From contig JAEWTW010000012.1 of the NCBI GenBank assembly GCA_023397655.1, forward strand, positions 119,802 through 183,801: 64,000 bases of DNA, written 5' to 3'. The notes below the pieces were generated by a model. The model was not told the DNA's origin. It did not search any database and worked only from the letters and a program-made list of their open reading frames with translations. The position numbers and the translations under genes are program-made. The stretch is from Bacillota bacterium. Its GTDB lineage: Bacteria > Bacillota > Clostridia > Christensenellales > SZUA-584. This document shows positions 18,305-25,838 of the stretch, piece by piece. How positions within the stretch are numbered: position 1 is the first letter of the stretch; the number at the start of each line of letters is the position of its first letter.

Positions 18305-19196
18305 AATCAGGCAGATGTTTTCCGTAGCCGCCTATAATTTTCGCAGCTGGCGCAGGAATCCGCGAATCGTCATCACATTCGCGCTGGCTTTTATACTATG
18401 CTTTCTGCTTTCCGACAAGGTGGTCAGGTTCGCGAAGGAGTACAAAACCACCATGCAGATCGTTGAAGCGTTCGTATGGACATTTGAGGACGGGAACTCG
18501 GTGCTGCTTTCATCGCTGTTGCTGATACTGCTCTTCGCGGATATGCCGTTTATCACCACAGGCACGCCGCTTTACCTGCTGCGTATCGACCGCAAGACCT
18601 GGCTGGCCGGACAGATTCTCTATATCACCATAACGACAAGCTTGTATATGGTGTTCATACTGGCTTCAACATCGCTCGTCTGCATGAGCAATTCGTTTAT
18701 CGGCAACATGTGGAGCGCGACGGCCGCGATACTGGGTTACTCAGGCGCAGGGCATGCGCTGCTGCTTCCCTCCGAAGTCAAGACAATGGAGATGAGCACA
18801 CCGTACGAGTGCATGGCGACGATACTTCTGCTGATGCTGCTCTACTCGCTGCTGATGGCGTTCATCATGCTGATATTCAACATCCGTAAAGGCCAGCGGG
18901 CCGGCGCGGTCAGCGTGTTCATATTCAGTCTGATCGGGTTGGTGCTGAACCCGAAGCTGATCAACTCGGTGCTTCAGCTGCCCGAACGGCTGCTGTACAA
19001 AGCCAATGTTGCTTTCGGATGGCTGTCGCCGCTGAACCATGCGACCTACCACATGCATAACTTCGGCTATGACCTGCTCCCGCGTCTTTGGCAGACTTAT
19101 GTCATATTCGGCATTTTGATTATGGCTTGTTTTATAGTGGCCTTGCGGTCGGTACGCCGGTACAATTTCAGCTTTACAGGGACGGAGAACGGATAA
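18297..19196 (+). CDS. Second ABC-2-like permease of the cluster
   Basis: 299 aa, polytopic (about six spans). The N-terminal cytoplasmic stretch reads MFRIRQMFSVAAYNFRSWRR. Not obviously homologous in detail to the preceding permease, so a heteromeric membrane domain is likely. GGAGG lies before the start and the stop TAA overlaps the ATG of the ATPase gene by one base. Confidence 0.75.
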   Translation: MFRIRQMFSVAAYNFRSWRRNPRIVITFALAFILCFLLSDKVVRFAKEYKTTMQIVEAFVWTFEDGNSVLLSSLLLILLFADMPFITTGTPLYLLRIDRKTWLAGQILYITITTSLYMVFILASTSLVCMSNSFIGNMWSATAAILGYSGAGHALLLPSEVKTMEMSTPYECMATILLLMLLYSLLMAFIMLIFNIRKGQRAGAVSVFIFSLIGLVLNPKLINSVLQLPERLLYKANVAFGWLSPLNHATYHMHNFGYDLLPRLWQTYVIFGILIMACFIVALRSVRRYNFSFTGTENG

Positions 19197-19840
19197 TGAA
19201 TGTCGCAATCAGCGTTCAGAATATAGTGAAAAAATTTGGAGAAGAGACTGTTCTGCACAGCGTAAGTCACGATTTCGAGGAGGGGCGCATTCACGGCATT
19301 GTGGGCAACAACGGCAGCGGCAAGACGGTACTGATGAAGTGCATATGCGGGTTTGTGATGCCGACGGAGGGCAGGATACTCGTCAACTGCAAACAGGTGG
19401 GTAAAGACTGCGATTTCCCCCAGAATATCGGCATCATCATCGAAACGCCGGGGTTTCTGCCCGGACTGACGGGGATGAAGAATCTGCAGATACTTGCGTC
19501 ACTCAAACGCAAGGTCTCCAGCGATATCATCCGTGAGACCATCCAGCGCGTCGGGCTCGATCCGGCGATGAAAAAGCCCGTGGGCAAATATTCCCTCGGC
19601 ATGCGGCAGCGCCTTGGCATCGCTCAGGCTATCATGGAGGATCCTTCAATTCTGATACTGGACGAACCATTCAACGGCCTTGATAAACACGGAGCCGCAC
19701 AGATGCGCGAACTGATCAAAGCACTCAAAGTGCAGGGGAAAACGGTGCTGCTTGCCAGCCATAATCAGGTGGACATTGATGAGCTGTGCGATACCGTTTG
19801 CGAAATGGATGCGGGCGTTTTATCGGTGGTGAGATCATGA
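19196..19840 (+). CDS. ABC transporter ATP-binding protein
   Basis: 214 aa. Canonical NBD: Walker A GNNGSGKTVLMKCICG, Q-loop region IIIETPGFLPG, signature YSLGMRQRLGIAQAI, Walker B ILILDEPFNGLD and H-loop LLASHNQVDIDEL. The signature LGMRQR is typical of BcrA-type ATPases that energise ABC-2 permeases. Start at 19196 with GGAG upstream, overlapping the permease stop. It should power the two permeases before it. Confidence 0.9.
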   Translation: MNVAISVQNIVKKFGEETVLHSVSHDFEEGRIHGIVGNNGSGKTVLMKCICGFVMPTEGRILVNCKQVGKDCDFPQNIGIIIETPGFLPGLTGMKNLQILASLKRKVSSDIIRETIQRVGLDPAMKKPVGKYSLGMRQRLGIAQAIMEDPSILILDEPFNGLDKHGAAQMRELIKALKVQGKTVLLASHNQVDIDELCDTVCEMDAGVLSVVRS

Positions 19841-20508
19841 GCGACATGATCAGCCTGAAGGATGTGGTTTTTATGACGCAGGGCAACTGGCGGGCGGTAA
19901 ACGGCATCAGCTGCGGCATTCGGGAGCACGAGCGCGTGACGGTAAGCGGCGGACCGGACAGCGGCAAAGATGTGCTGATGCGTCTCATTGCAGGCATGGA
20001 TAAGCCCAGCTCAGGCTGCGTTTTCGTTTTGGGCGAGGCGGTGCATGAGATGGGCCGTGATAAGGCCGCAGCCTTCAGGAACCGGCATATCGGGATCGTA
20101 CAGCGTAAATCCGGTTTCACAGAAACGATGAGCGTTGCGGAAAACATATCGCTGCCGCTCATGTTTCAGGGCGTTAAACAGGACCGGCGAATGAAAGAAG
20201 CACACAGTCTTCTCAAAATGCTGGGTATACAGCATGTGGCTCAGGCCCGGCCCGCGCTGCTGTCAGCCTATGAAACAAGGACGGCTTGCATAGCGCGGGC
20301 ACTGATAACGAAGCCTCGCATATTGCTGCTGAATGAAGTCACTTCCCGTTTGTCGGAAAGGGACTCTGATAGAATCATTGAAACGATGGGCGTGGCTGCC
20401 CGCAATGGAGACTTCACAATGCTGTGGTTCAGCGACAGCGACAATAAATTTGATACCAACAGAACGATTCAACTGGACAACGGGAAGATTCGGGAGGACA
20501 TAATATGA
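19837..20508 (+). CDS. Degenerate ABC ATP-binding-like protein (probable pseudo-ATPase)
   Basis: 223 aa, LolD/MacB-like NBD fold starting MSDMISLKDVVFMTQGNW. Key residues are altered. Walker A reads SGGPDSGKDVLM, with Asp where Ser/Thr should bind Mg-ATP. The signature reads LLSAYETRTACIAR instead of LSGGQ. Walker B is ILLLNEVTS, with Asn for the first Asp. The H-loop His is absent (MLWFSDSDNK). The frame is intact and overlaps its neighbours (ATGA at both ends), so this looks like a conserved non-hydrolysing subunit, not decay. It could pair with the FtsX-like permease or dimerise with the active ATPase. Confidence 0.82.
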   Translation: MSDMISLKDVVFMTQGNWRAVNGISCGIREHERVTVSGGPDSGKDVLMRLIAGMDKPSSGCVFVLGEAVHEMGRDKAAAFRNRHIGIVQRKSGFTETMSVAENISLPLMFQGVKQDRRMKEAHSLLKMLGIQHVAQARPALLSAYETRTACIARALITKPRILLLNEVTSRLSERDSDRIIETMGVAARNGDFTMLWFSDSDNKFDTNRTIQLDNGKIREDII

Positions 20509-21923
20509 AAAAATTGAGCCTATTGCTTGCAGCTTTGATGCTGATATTGATAATGCCTGTCACGGCGCTGGCGGAGGGAGAAACGGAACCGCCGCAGCCG
20601 ACGCAAACCGAGGCGGTTACAAGCCTTGAGATAGACAACGCGCACATTTACGACGGAATGAACAAAGCATACAAAGACGGCTATATTCCCACCGTGAAGG
20701 ATGGAAAGGCGACTGTGGTTTTGCCGCTGCTATCAAACGGCGATATTCAGAATAATACCATCAGCGTCACGCCGAACCTGGGGGATACGGCTTCTTCGCC
20801 TTTTGTGTACGGCAATTATCAAAAAGCGATAAGCCGTCAGGACAACCCGGTAGCGGGCGGCGCTACAGTTTCGTCATTTCTGGTCCGCTTTGAGTTTTCG
20901 CTGATAGCCGGGCGATACAACGGCGTCTATCCTGTTGCCATCGATGTTCAGGCGCAGGCCGCGGACGGAAGCCCGATACAGCAGACGTTTACAACATACA
21001 TCACGATCACCGACGGCAAAGACCCAAACGCGACAACACCAACACCTCAGCCGGAAAAGCCGACCTCTCAGCCCAAGGTAATTGTCAGCGGATACAGCAT
21101 CACCCCCGAAGCCGTGTTGGCGGGAGAGAAGTTTACAGCGAGTATCACTCTGAAGAACACGAGCGAAAAGAAATCCGTTCAGAACATGACGGTCACGGCC
21201 TCATGCGATTCTCCGGGGCTGCTGCCCGAGAACGACAGCGATACATTCTATATCAGCAAGCTGGGAAAGGGTGCGGAAACGACTATTGAACTAAAATACA
21301 AAGCGGACCTGGATATCGTGCCGCAGTTGTACAACATAACGCTGACGATCCAGTACGACAACAGTGATGCCACACCGTTATCGTCCTCGGGAACTGTGCC
21401 CGTAATCGTCAGTCAGCCGCTTAAGGTTAAGATGGATACGCCGCAGATACCTCAGCAAGTCAATGCTGGCGACACCTTCCCGTTGTCCGTTCAGGTCATG
21501 AATATGGGGCGCAGCAAGGTCTTCAATGTGCGCTGTGAACTTTCCGCGCCCGGTTTAATCCCGTCCTCGAGCGCGTTTATCGGTAATCTGGAAGCAGGCA
21601 CCGCCATGACAGGCGATGCAAATGTGTTTGTGGGCACGAAAAACATGAGCGAAGGGTATACGGGCACAGACCAGTACGGGCCGACAAAGGGTATGATCAC
21701 GCTCTTTTACGAGGACGGAAACGGCAAGGAGTATACTCAAGAGATCGAGATCGCTACCAAGATCAATGCGCCTGTTATTCCCGAGGCCGACGAGCCGGAG
21801 GAAGAACCCGAGAAGGCAGGCCAGTGGTGGATATCGCTCATCATCGGTGTTACGGTAATTACCGGTCTTTCGGCCGTGCTGATCGTTCGCGCACGGAAAA
21901 GGAGAAAGCATGCGGATATCTGA
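20505..21923 (+). CDS. Secreted, membrane-anchored protein with CARDB-like repeats
   Basis: 472 aa. Signal peptide (MKKLSLLLAALMLILIMPVT ending at ALA), a body of beta-rich adhesin/CARDB-like modules including TPEAVLAGEKFTASITLKNT and PQQVNAGDTFPLSVQVMNMG, then one C-terminal span followed by ARKRRK. Topology is therefore outside with a short cytoplasmic tail. The Pro/Thr-rich linker at about 178-192 separates modules. Its position between an NBD-like gene and an FtsX-like permease suggests an extracellular accessory to a MacB-like complex. Function otherwise unknown. Confidence 0.75.
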   Translation: MKKLSLLLAALMLILIMPVTALAEGETEPPQPTQTEAVTSLEIDNAHIYDGMNKAYKDGYIPTVKDGKATVVLPLLSNGDIQNNTISVTPNLGDTASSPFVYGNYQKAISRQDNPVAGGATVSSFLVRFEFSLIAGRYNGVYPVAIDVQAQAADGSPIQQTFTTYITITDGKDPNATTPTPQPEKPTSQPKVIVSGYSITPEAVLAGEKFTASITLKNTSEKKSVQNMTVTASCDSPGLLPENDSDTFYISKLGKGAETTIELKYKADLDIVPQLYNITLTIQYDNSDATPLSSSGTVPVIVSQPLKVKMDTPQIPQQVNAGDTFPLSVQVMNMGRSKVFNVRCELSAPGLIPSSSAFIGNLEAGTAMTGDANVFVGTKNMSEGYTGTDQYGPTKGMITLFYEDGNGKEYTQEIEIATKINAPVIPEADEPEEEPEKAGQWWISLIIGVTVITGLSAVLIVRARKRRKHADI

Positions 21924-23040
21924 TCTGCTTTGGATGGCACTCAAGAACCTCAAAGCAAGGTTTATGGTCCTTCCTGTTGCAGCGATTGCGATAAGCACGT
22001 TTTGCCTTTGTTTTGCAGGGGCGGTACTGACAAGCGTACAGCAGGAAAAGGGCGTTCCGTGTGAACTGGAAGTGCTGCCCGGTGCCGAACAGCTTTCGGA
22101 GAGCACGTTGGCGGGAATAGCCGCCATTCCGGATGTGACGGCGGTCACGCCTGTACTGCAGGTGCCGGTGAGTCTCCAGACAGGCGGGTACACCGCGCAA
22201 CTGACTTTGACAGGGATGGATGCGTCCTATTTGACCGAAGACTTTGCACAGGGCGGGATTTATTCGGACAGCAGCGTAATGCCGTACATCGTGCTCAACA
22301 AAGCAGCATGCAAGCTGTTTACGGATGAAAAGAGCAGCGGCAACGGCACCACGGATGAAGAGGAAGAACCGCCGGTCGATTGGCTGAACTCCGGGGTGTC
22401 GATACAGACGGGTGAAAATACAAGGCCGGTCGTCGCTAAACTTGTCGGTATATTATCCGCAGATGATGAAGACCAGGAGCCTGCCGCCTATATCAGCATC
22501 GCGTCTGCAAAGGCATTGCTACAGCAGGACAGTCTCAGCGCGGACTATTTTGAAGCGAATGTGCGCATTACCAACGCCGGGTACGCTGAGAGCGTTACAA
22601 AAGCCGTAACTGGTCTTGGCCTAAGCGTAACTGATTCCAACGCGGCTACACAAGACAAATGGGATACGGAACTTTTGGAAATGACGTACCTGATTTTACT
22701 GAGCGTTTTTGGGCTTGTCTGCTGGGCGCTGTTGGCGGCAACCGGGAGAAAAATCCTTTTGCTCGAGCATGAAGGGACAATTTTGGCGCTGCAATGGATC
22801 GGCATGAAGAAGCAAAGCGTTGGGCAATTGTTTCTCCTGCAATCCTTGATGAGCGTTCTGCTTGGCAGTTCAATAGGAATCATTGTCGGCGTTGCTGTCC
22901 CCTCCTTCCTCCCGCCGGAGCTTTTCGGTATGTCGATATTCTCATTGCAGATCCCCTTCGAGGCCGCGTCAGTCAGCGCTGCCATATGCATTGCCTTTGG
23001 CTTTCTGTTTGTGAGACTCAAAAACTTGAAAGGTATTTAG
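21910..23040 (+). CDS. FtsX/MacB-like ABC permease
   Basis: 376 aa. One N-terminal span (RFMVLPVAAIAISTFCLCFA), a large extracytoplasmic domain (about residues 40-250, Asp/Glu-rich) and three C-terminal spans (LILLSVFGLVCWALLAA onward). This is the four-span plan of FtsX-like mechanotransmission permeases. It overlaps the CARDB-like gene by 14 nt. Expected partner NBD is the degenerate ATP-binding protein two genes upstream, which would make the complex unable to hydrolyse ATP unless the active ATPase joins. Confidence 0.8.
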   Translation: MRISDLLWMALKNLKARFMVLPVAAIAISTFCLCFAGAVLTSVQQEKGVPCELEVLPGAEQLSESTLAGIAAIPDVTAVTPVLQVPVSLQTGGYTAQLTLTGMDASYLTEDFAQGGIYSDSSVMPYIVLNKAACKLFTDEKSSGNGTTDEEEEPPVDWLNSGVSIQTGENTRPVVAKLVGILSADDEDQEPAAYISIASAKALLQQDSLSADYFEANVRITNAGYAESVTKAVTGLGLSVTDSNAATQDKWDTELLEMTYLILLSVFGLVCWALLAATGRKILLLEHEGTILALQWIGMKKQSVGQLFLLQSLMSVLLGSSIGIIVGVAVPSFLPPELFGMSIFSLQIPFEAASVSAAICIAFGFLFVRLKNLKGI

Positions 23041-23177
23041 CGGACAGTCACCGTTCAGCATTATGTTCTTGCATTTTAGATTAACACAGCTTTTATATAC
23101 GCCGGGCAACACCCATCCTTGCCATTCTCCTATCATTTCATGTACTATGGTCGCATAACGCAATCAAGGAGCAACGC

Positions 23178-23783
23178 ATGAAAAAGCAGATCGTTGTGAC
23201 ACTCGGTATCGACGGCGGGCTTGTTCCGTTTTCAGAGACGGCACACTATGCCCTGTATCAAAAAGAAATGGCCCGTTGGCATGCCGCGGAGTCCTTTGAG
23301 CCGCCTGTTCTTTTACAGAATGCCCACACGATTCGCGAGACGGTCCGCGCACTGGCATCGCGTTATCCGGGCTGTCGGATCATCGTCAGCAAAAAAATAT
23401 CGGGCATTGCGTATCAGACGCTGGATCAATCGGGTTTCTCCATATTCGAGGCGGAAAGCGTTTCCGAAGGCTTGCTGGATAACATATTGAAGGATGTGCT
23501 GGCAAGTCAGGTCGAGCCGGACCTCCCGCCGATGGAGCCGCAATCCCCGCTTGGTGACGGTCACTATTATTTTGATCTGGCACGGCTGCAAAAGGCATAT
23601 CCCGAGATTTCGTCCAAGCGGGCCCTGATGGGATTCATCACAGGTGCTGACTTTTTATCTTTGGAGCTGGTGTGCGACCACCTTCCCCCGTGGATGGAGG
23701 ATGTCATGACCTCGCGGGGCTATGGATACAGCCGAAAAAGTCGTGCCGCGGACGCAGCTGTATACACCATAGTCAAAAAATGA
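23178..23783 (+). CDS. AnfO-like nitrogenase accessory protein
   Basis: 201 aa, starting MKKQIVVTLGIDGGLVPFSE after AAGGAG. The layout matches the AnfO family: N-terminal sensor-like strand, central CRIIVSKKISGIAYQTLDQ with GFSIFEAE, then YPEISSKRALMGFI and the C-terminal CDHLPPWMED. AnfO is known from Fe-only nitrogenase (anf) operons, but here it stands about 480 nt upstream of a molybdenum-type nifHDK and no anfG is present. It does not share the nifH promoter, which lies downstream of it. Molecular function is not established. Confidence 0.75.
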   Translation: MKKQIVVTLGIDGGLVPFSETAHYALYQKEMARWHAAESFEPPVLLQNAHTIRETVRALASRYPGCRIIVSKKISGIAYQTLDQSGFSIFEAESVSEGLLDNILKDVLASQVEPDLPPMEPQSPLGDGHYYFDLARLQKAYPEISSKRALMGFITGADFLSLELVCDHLPPWMEDVMTSRGYGYSRKSRAADAAVYTIVKK

Positions 23784-23875
23784 TGCAACTGCACACCGGC
23801 AAGATGTCCAATCGAGCTCTGCACCGTAAAATGAATAAAACGAAATGTTCACTTGCATATTAATTTATATAAATA

Positions 23876-23904
23876 TTGACATAGAAGCGGACCATTGCTA
23901 TAAT
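23876..23904 (+). promoter_or_regulatory. Consensus sigma-A promoter of the nif operon
   Basis: Perfect TTGACA (23876-23881) and perfect TATAAT (23899-23904) with a 17-bp spacer. Transcription should start near 23911, about 355 nt before nifH. No sigma-54 GG/GC element was seen, in line with clostridial nif genes. So strong a basal promoter implies control after initiation or by a repressor. Confidence 0.85.
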
Positions 23905-23910
23905 GACCAC

Positions 23911-24266
23911 ATCGTAAGAAAGCACATGCGAGTGATTAAATGGGTTAATCAAAAATGGAAAAAGCATGAAAGGACATGATTGATTTCGTTTTTGAATATA
24001 GATTTATCAGAAAACCGAAGAGCTGCACCTGACACGGAAGTCATTTCATTTTGAAATGGCTTTTTATGTTCCAGGTATTCCTAAAGACAACGTCTTTTTG
24101 GAATGTTTATTAACTGAACTGCTAAGGACTCAAAAGCAAAGCGTTTCCTTAACCATGCCTTGTTTATAGCATGTTTGGTTTTATATGGGTATTAAATGCA
24201 AGTTTAAAAGGCAATGGCGTCATTTTTTTTAAGATGGCGCTATTTATTTTTTAGGAGGTAATGCAT
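23911..24266 (+). promoter_or_regulatory. Structured nifH leader with several hairpins
   Basis: Long 5' leader with no coding frame. Successive inverted repeats are visible: TGATTAA/TTAATCA at 23933-23951; a terminator-like hairpin at 24040-24065; ATTCC-AAAGAC/GTCTTT-GGAAT at 24077-24104 with an internal T-run; TAAGGA/TCCTTA near 24123-24151; CATGC/GCATG near 24154-24173 followed by GGTTTTAT; and GCGTCAT/ATGGCGC near 24217-24240 followed by TATTTATTTTTT right before the AGGAGG of nifH. I could not match it to a named riboswitch or ANTAR element. Attenuation control of nif expression is inferred. Confidence 0.6.
24040..24065 (+). terminator. Terminator-like hairpin inside the nif leader
   Basis: GTCATTTCA pairs with TGAAATGGC (9 bp, one G-U, 3-nt loop) and is followed directly by TTTTT. 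It would stop transcription about 150 nt after the nif promoter unless read through. Confidence 0.6.
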
Positions 24267-25088
24267 ATGAGGCAGGTAGCTATTTACGGCAAGGGCGGCA
24301 TAGGAAAGTCTACCACGACCCAGAACCTGACGGCGGGTCTCGGAGAAATGGGCAAAAAGATCATGATCGTGGGATGCGACCCCAAGGCGGACTCCACACG
24401 GCTGATACTGGGGGGCCTTGCCCAGCAGACGGTACTTGACACGCTGCGGGAAGAAGGCGAGGACATTGAGCTGGATCTGGTGATGAAGGAAGGCTTTGCG
24501 AACATCAAATGCGTGGAATCCGGCGGGCCCGAACCGGGCGTCGGCTGCGCAGGCCGCGGCATCATCACCTCTATCGGCCTGTTGGAGCGCTTGGGGGCAT
24601 ATGAGGCGGATCTGGACTACGTATTCTACGATGTTCTGGGCGACGTGGTGTGCGGCGGGTTCGCGATGCCCATCCGCGAAGGCAAGGCGCAGGAAATATA
24701 CATCGTAGCCAGCGGCGAAATGATGGCGCTGTATGCCGCGAACAACATCTCAAAAGGTATTCAAAAGTATGCGCGCACCGGCGGCGTGCGGCTGGGCGGC
24801 ATCATCTGCAACAGCCGCAAGGTGGACGGAGAAGCCGAGCTGGTGTCGGCGTTCGCCAAGGAGCTGGGCAGCCAGATGATCCACTTCGTGCCGCGCGACA
24901 ACATGGTGCAGCGCGCCGAGATACACAAAAAGACAGTCATCGACTTCGACCCCGCGTGCAACCAGGCGGACGAGTACAGGACGCTGGCGAGCAAGATCGA
25001 CGGCAACGATATGTTTGTGATACCCTCGCCGCTCAAGCAGGAGCGTCTCGAAGCGCTGCTGATGGAGCACGGCTTACTCGATATTTGA
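24267..25088 (+). CDS. nifH: Nitrogenase iron protein (dinitrogenase reductase)
   Basis: 273 aa homodimeric ATP-dependent electron donor to NifDK. The P-loop is GKGGIGKSTT, cluster-ligating cysteines are Cys94 (GVGCAGRG) and Cys129 (DVVCGGF), and Arg97 in the same GCAGRG motif is the site equivalent to the ADP-ribosylated Arg of other NifH proteins. I start it at the ATG at 24267, 8 nt after AGGAGG; an ATG 6 nt earlier is too close to that site. First gene of the nif operon. It could also serve cofactor maturation. No second nifH copy is in the window. Confidence 0.97.
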   Translation: MRQVAIYGKGGIGKSTTTQNLTAGLGEMGKKIMIVGCDPKADSTRLILGGLAQQTVLDTLREEGEDIELDLVMKEGFANIKCVESGGPEPGVGCAGRGIITSIGLLERLGAYEADLDYVFYDVLGDVVCGGFAMPIREGKAQEIYIVASGEMMALYAANNISKGIQKYARTGGVRLGGIICNSRKVDGEAELVSAFAKELGSQMIHFVPRDNMVQRAEIHKKTVIDFDPACNQADEYRTLASKIDGNDMFVIPSPLKQERLEALLMEHGLLDI

Positions 25089-25110
25089 TGAATTGAGAGG
25101 AGATAATCAG

Positions 25111-25437
25111 ATGCTTTTAGTCAGAGCCATTGTGAGACCCGAACGGGTGAATGTCGTGATGTCCGAGTTGATGGAAGCGGGCTTCCCCGCTGTCACCAAG
25201 CTGGACGTATTCGGACGCGGCAAGCAGCGCGGCGTGGTGGTGGGCGATATCCAATACGACGAGATTCCCAAAGAAATGCTGATGCTGGTGGTCAACGACG
25301 AAGACAAGGATGACGTCGTAAAAGTGGTGATGCGCACCGCGCGCACCGGCGAGAACGGCAACTTCGGCGACGGGCGCATATTCATCAGCCCCGTGTTGGA
25401 CGCATACACCATCAGCACAGGCAAACAGGGCCTGTAA
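25111..25437 (+). CDS. nifI1: PII-like nitrogenase regulator NifI1
   Basis: 108 aa PII-family protein. It begins MLLVRAIVRPERVNVVMSEL and carries the T-loop segment GRGKQRGVVVGDIQYDE, typical of NifI1. In methanogens NifI1 and NifI2 together bind and inhibit dinitrogenase, relieved by 2-oxoglutarate; the position between nifH and nifD is diagnostic. GAGGAG lies 8 nt before the ATG at 25111. Confidence 0.95.
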   Translation: MLLVRAIVRPERVNVVMSELMEAGFPAVTKLDVFGRGKQRGVVVGDIQYDEIPKEMLMLVVNDEDKDDVVKVVMRTARTGENGNFGDGRIFISPVLDAYTISTGKQGL

Positions 25438-25447
25438 GGAGGGTGCT

Positions 25448-25822
25448 ATGAAGGAAGTGATGGCGTTCATCAGAACGAATAAAGTTAATGCCACCAAAAA
25501 GGCGCTGGGCGACGCAGGCTTTCCGGCCTTCATGTGCCGGCGCTGCATGGGTCGAGGCAAGAAGCAGATAGACCCCGCGCTGCTGAAATATGTGATGGAC
25601 ACCGGTGAGATCCCCGTATCCAATGTGGGCGAATCCTTTACCGAGGGCGCGCGGTTGATTGCAAAGCGGTTCTTCACACTGGTGGTGGACGACGAACAGG
25701 TGGATTTGGCTGTGCAGACGATCATCGACGCCAACCAGACGGGAAGCCCCGGCGACGGCAAGATATTCATATTGCCGGTTATGGAAACATACAAGGTGCG
25801 CACAGGGGAATCAATACTGTGA
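25448..25822 (+). CDS. nifI2: PII-like nitrogenase regulator NifI2
   Basis: 124 aa, starting MKEVMAFIRTNKVNATKKAL. PII fold with the longer NifI2-type T-loop (FMCRRCMGRGKKQIDPALLK) and the conserved GDGKIFILPV strand. Ten nt after nifI1. Partner of NifI1 in post-translational inhibition of NifDK when fixed nitrogen is plentiful, as known in methanogens; assumed similar here. Confidence 0.95.
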   Translation: MKEVMAFIRTNKVNATKKALGDAGFPAFMCRRCMGRGKKQIDPALLKYVMDTGEIPVSNVGESFTEGARLIAKRFFTLVVDDEQVDLAVQTIIDANQTGSPGDGKIFILPVMETYKVRTGESIL

Positions 25823-25838
25823 GAAAGAGAGGCGTGCT

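Noticed and set aside
23911..24266. Known riboswitch (such as Moco) or ANTAR-type leader upstream of nifH
   Set aside because: I looked for paired hexaloop hairpins and a Moco-like fold and could not match either; the hairpins present differ in loop size and spacing.
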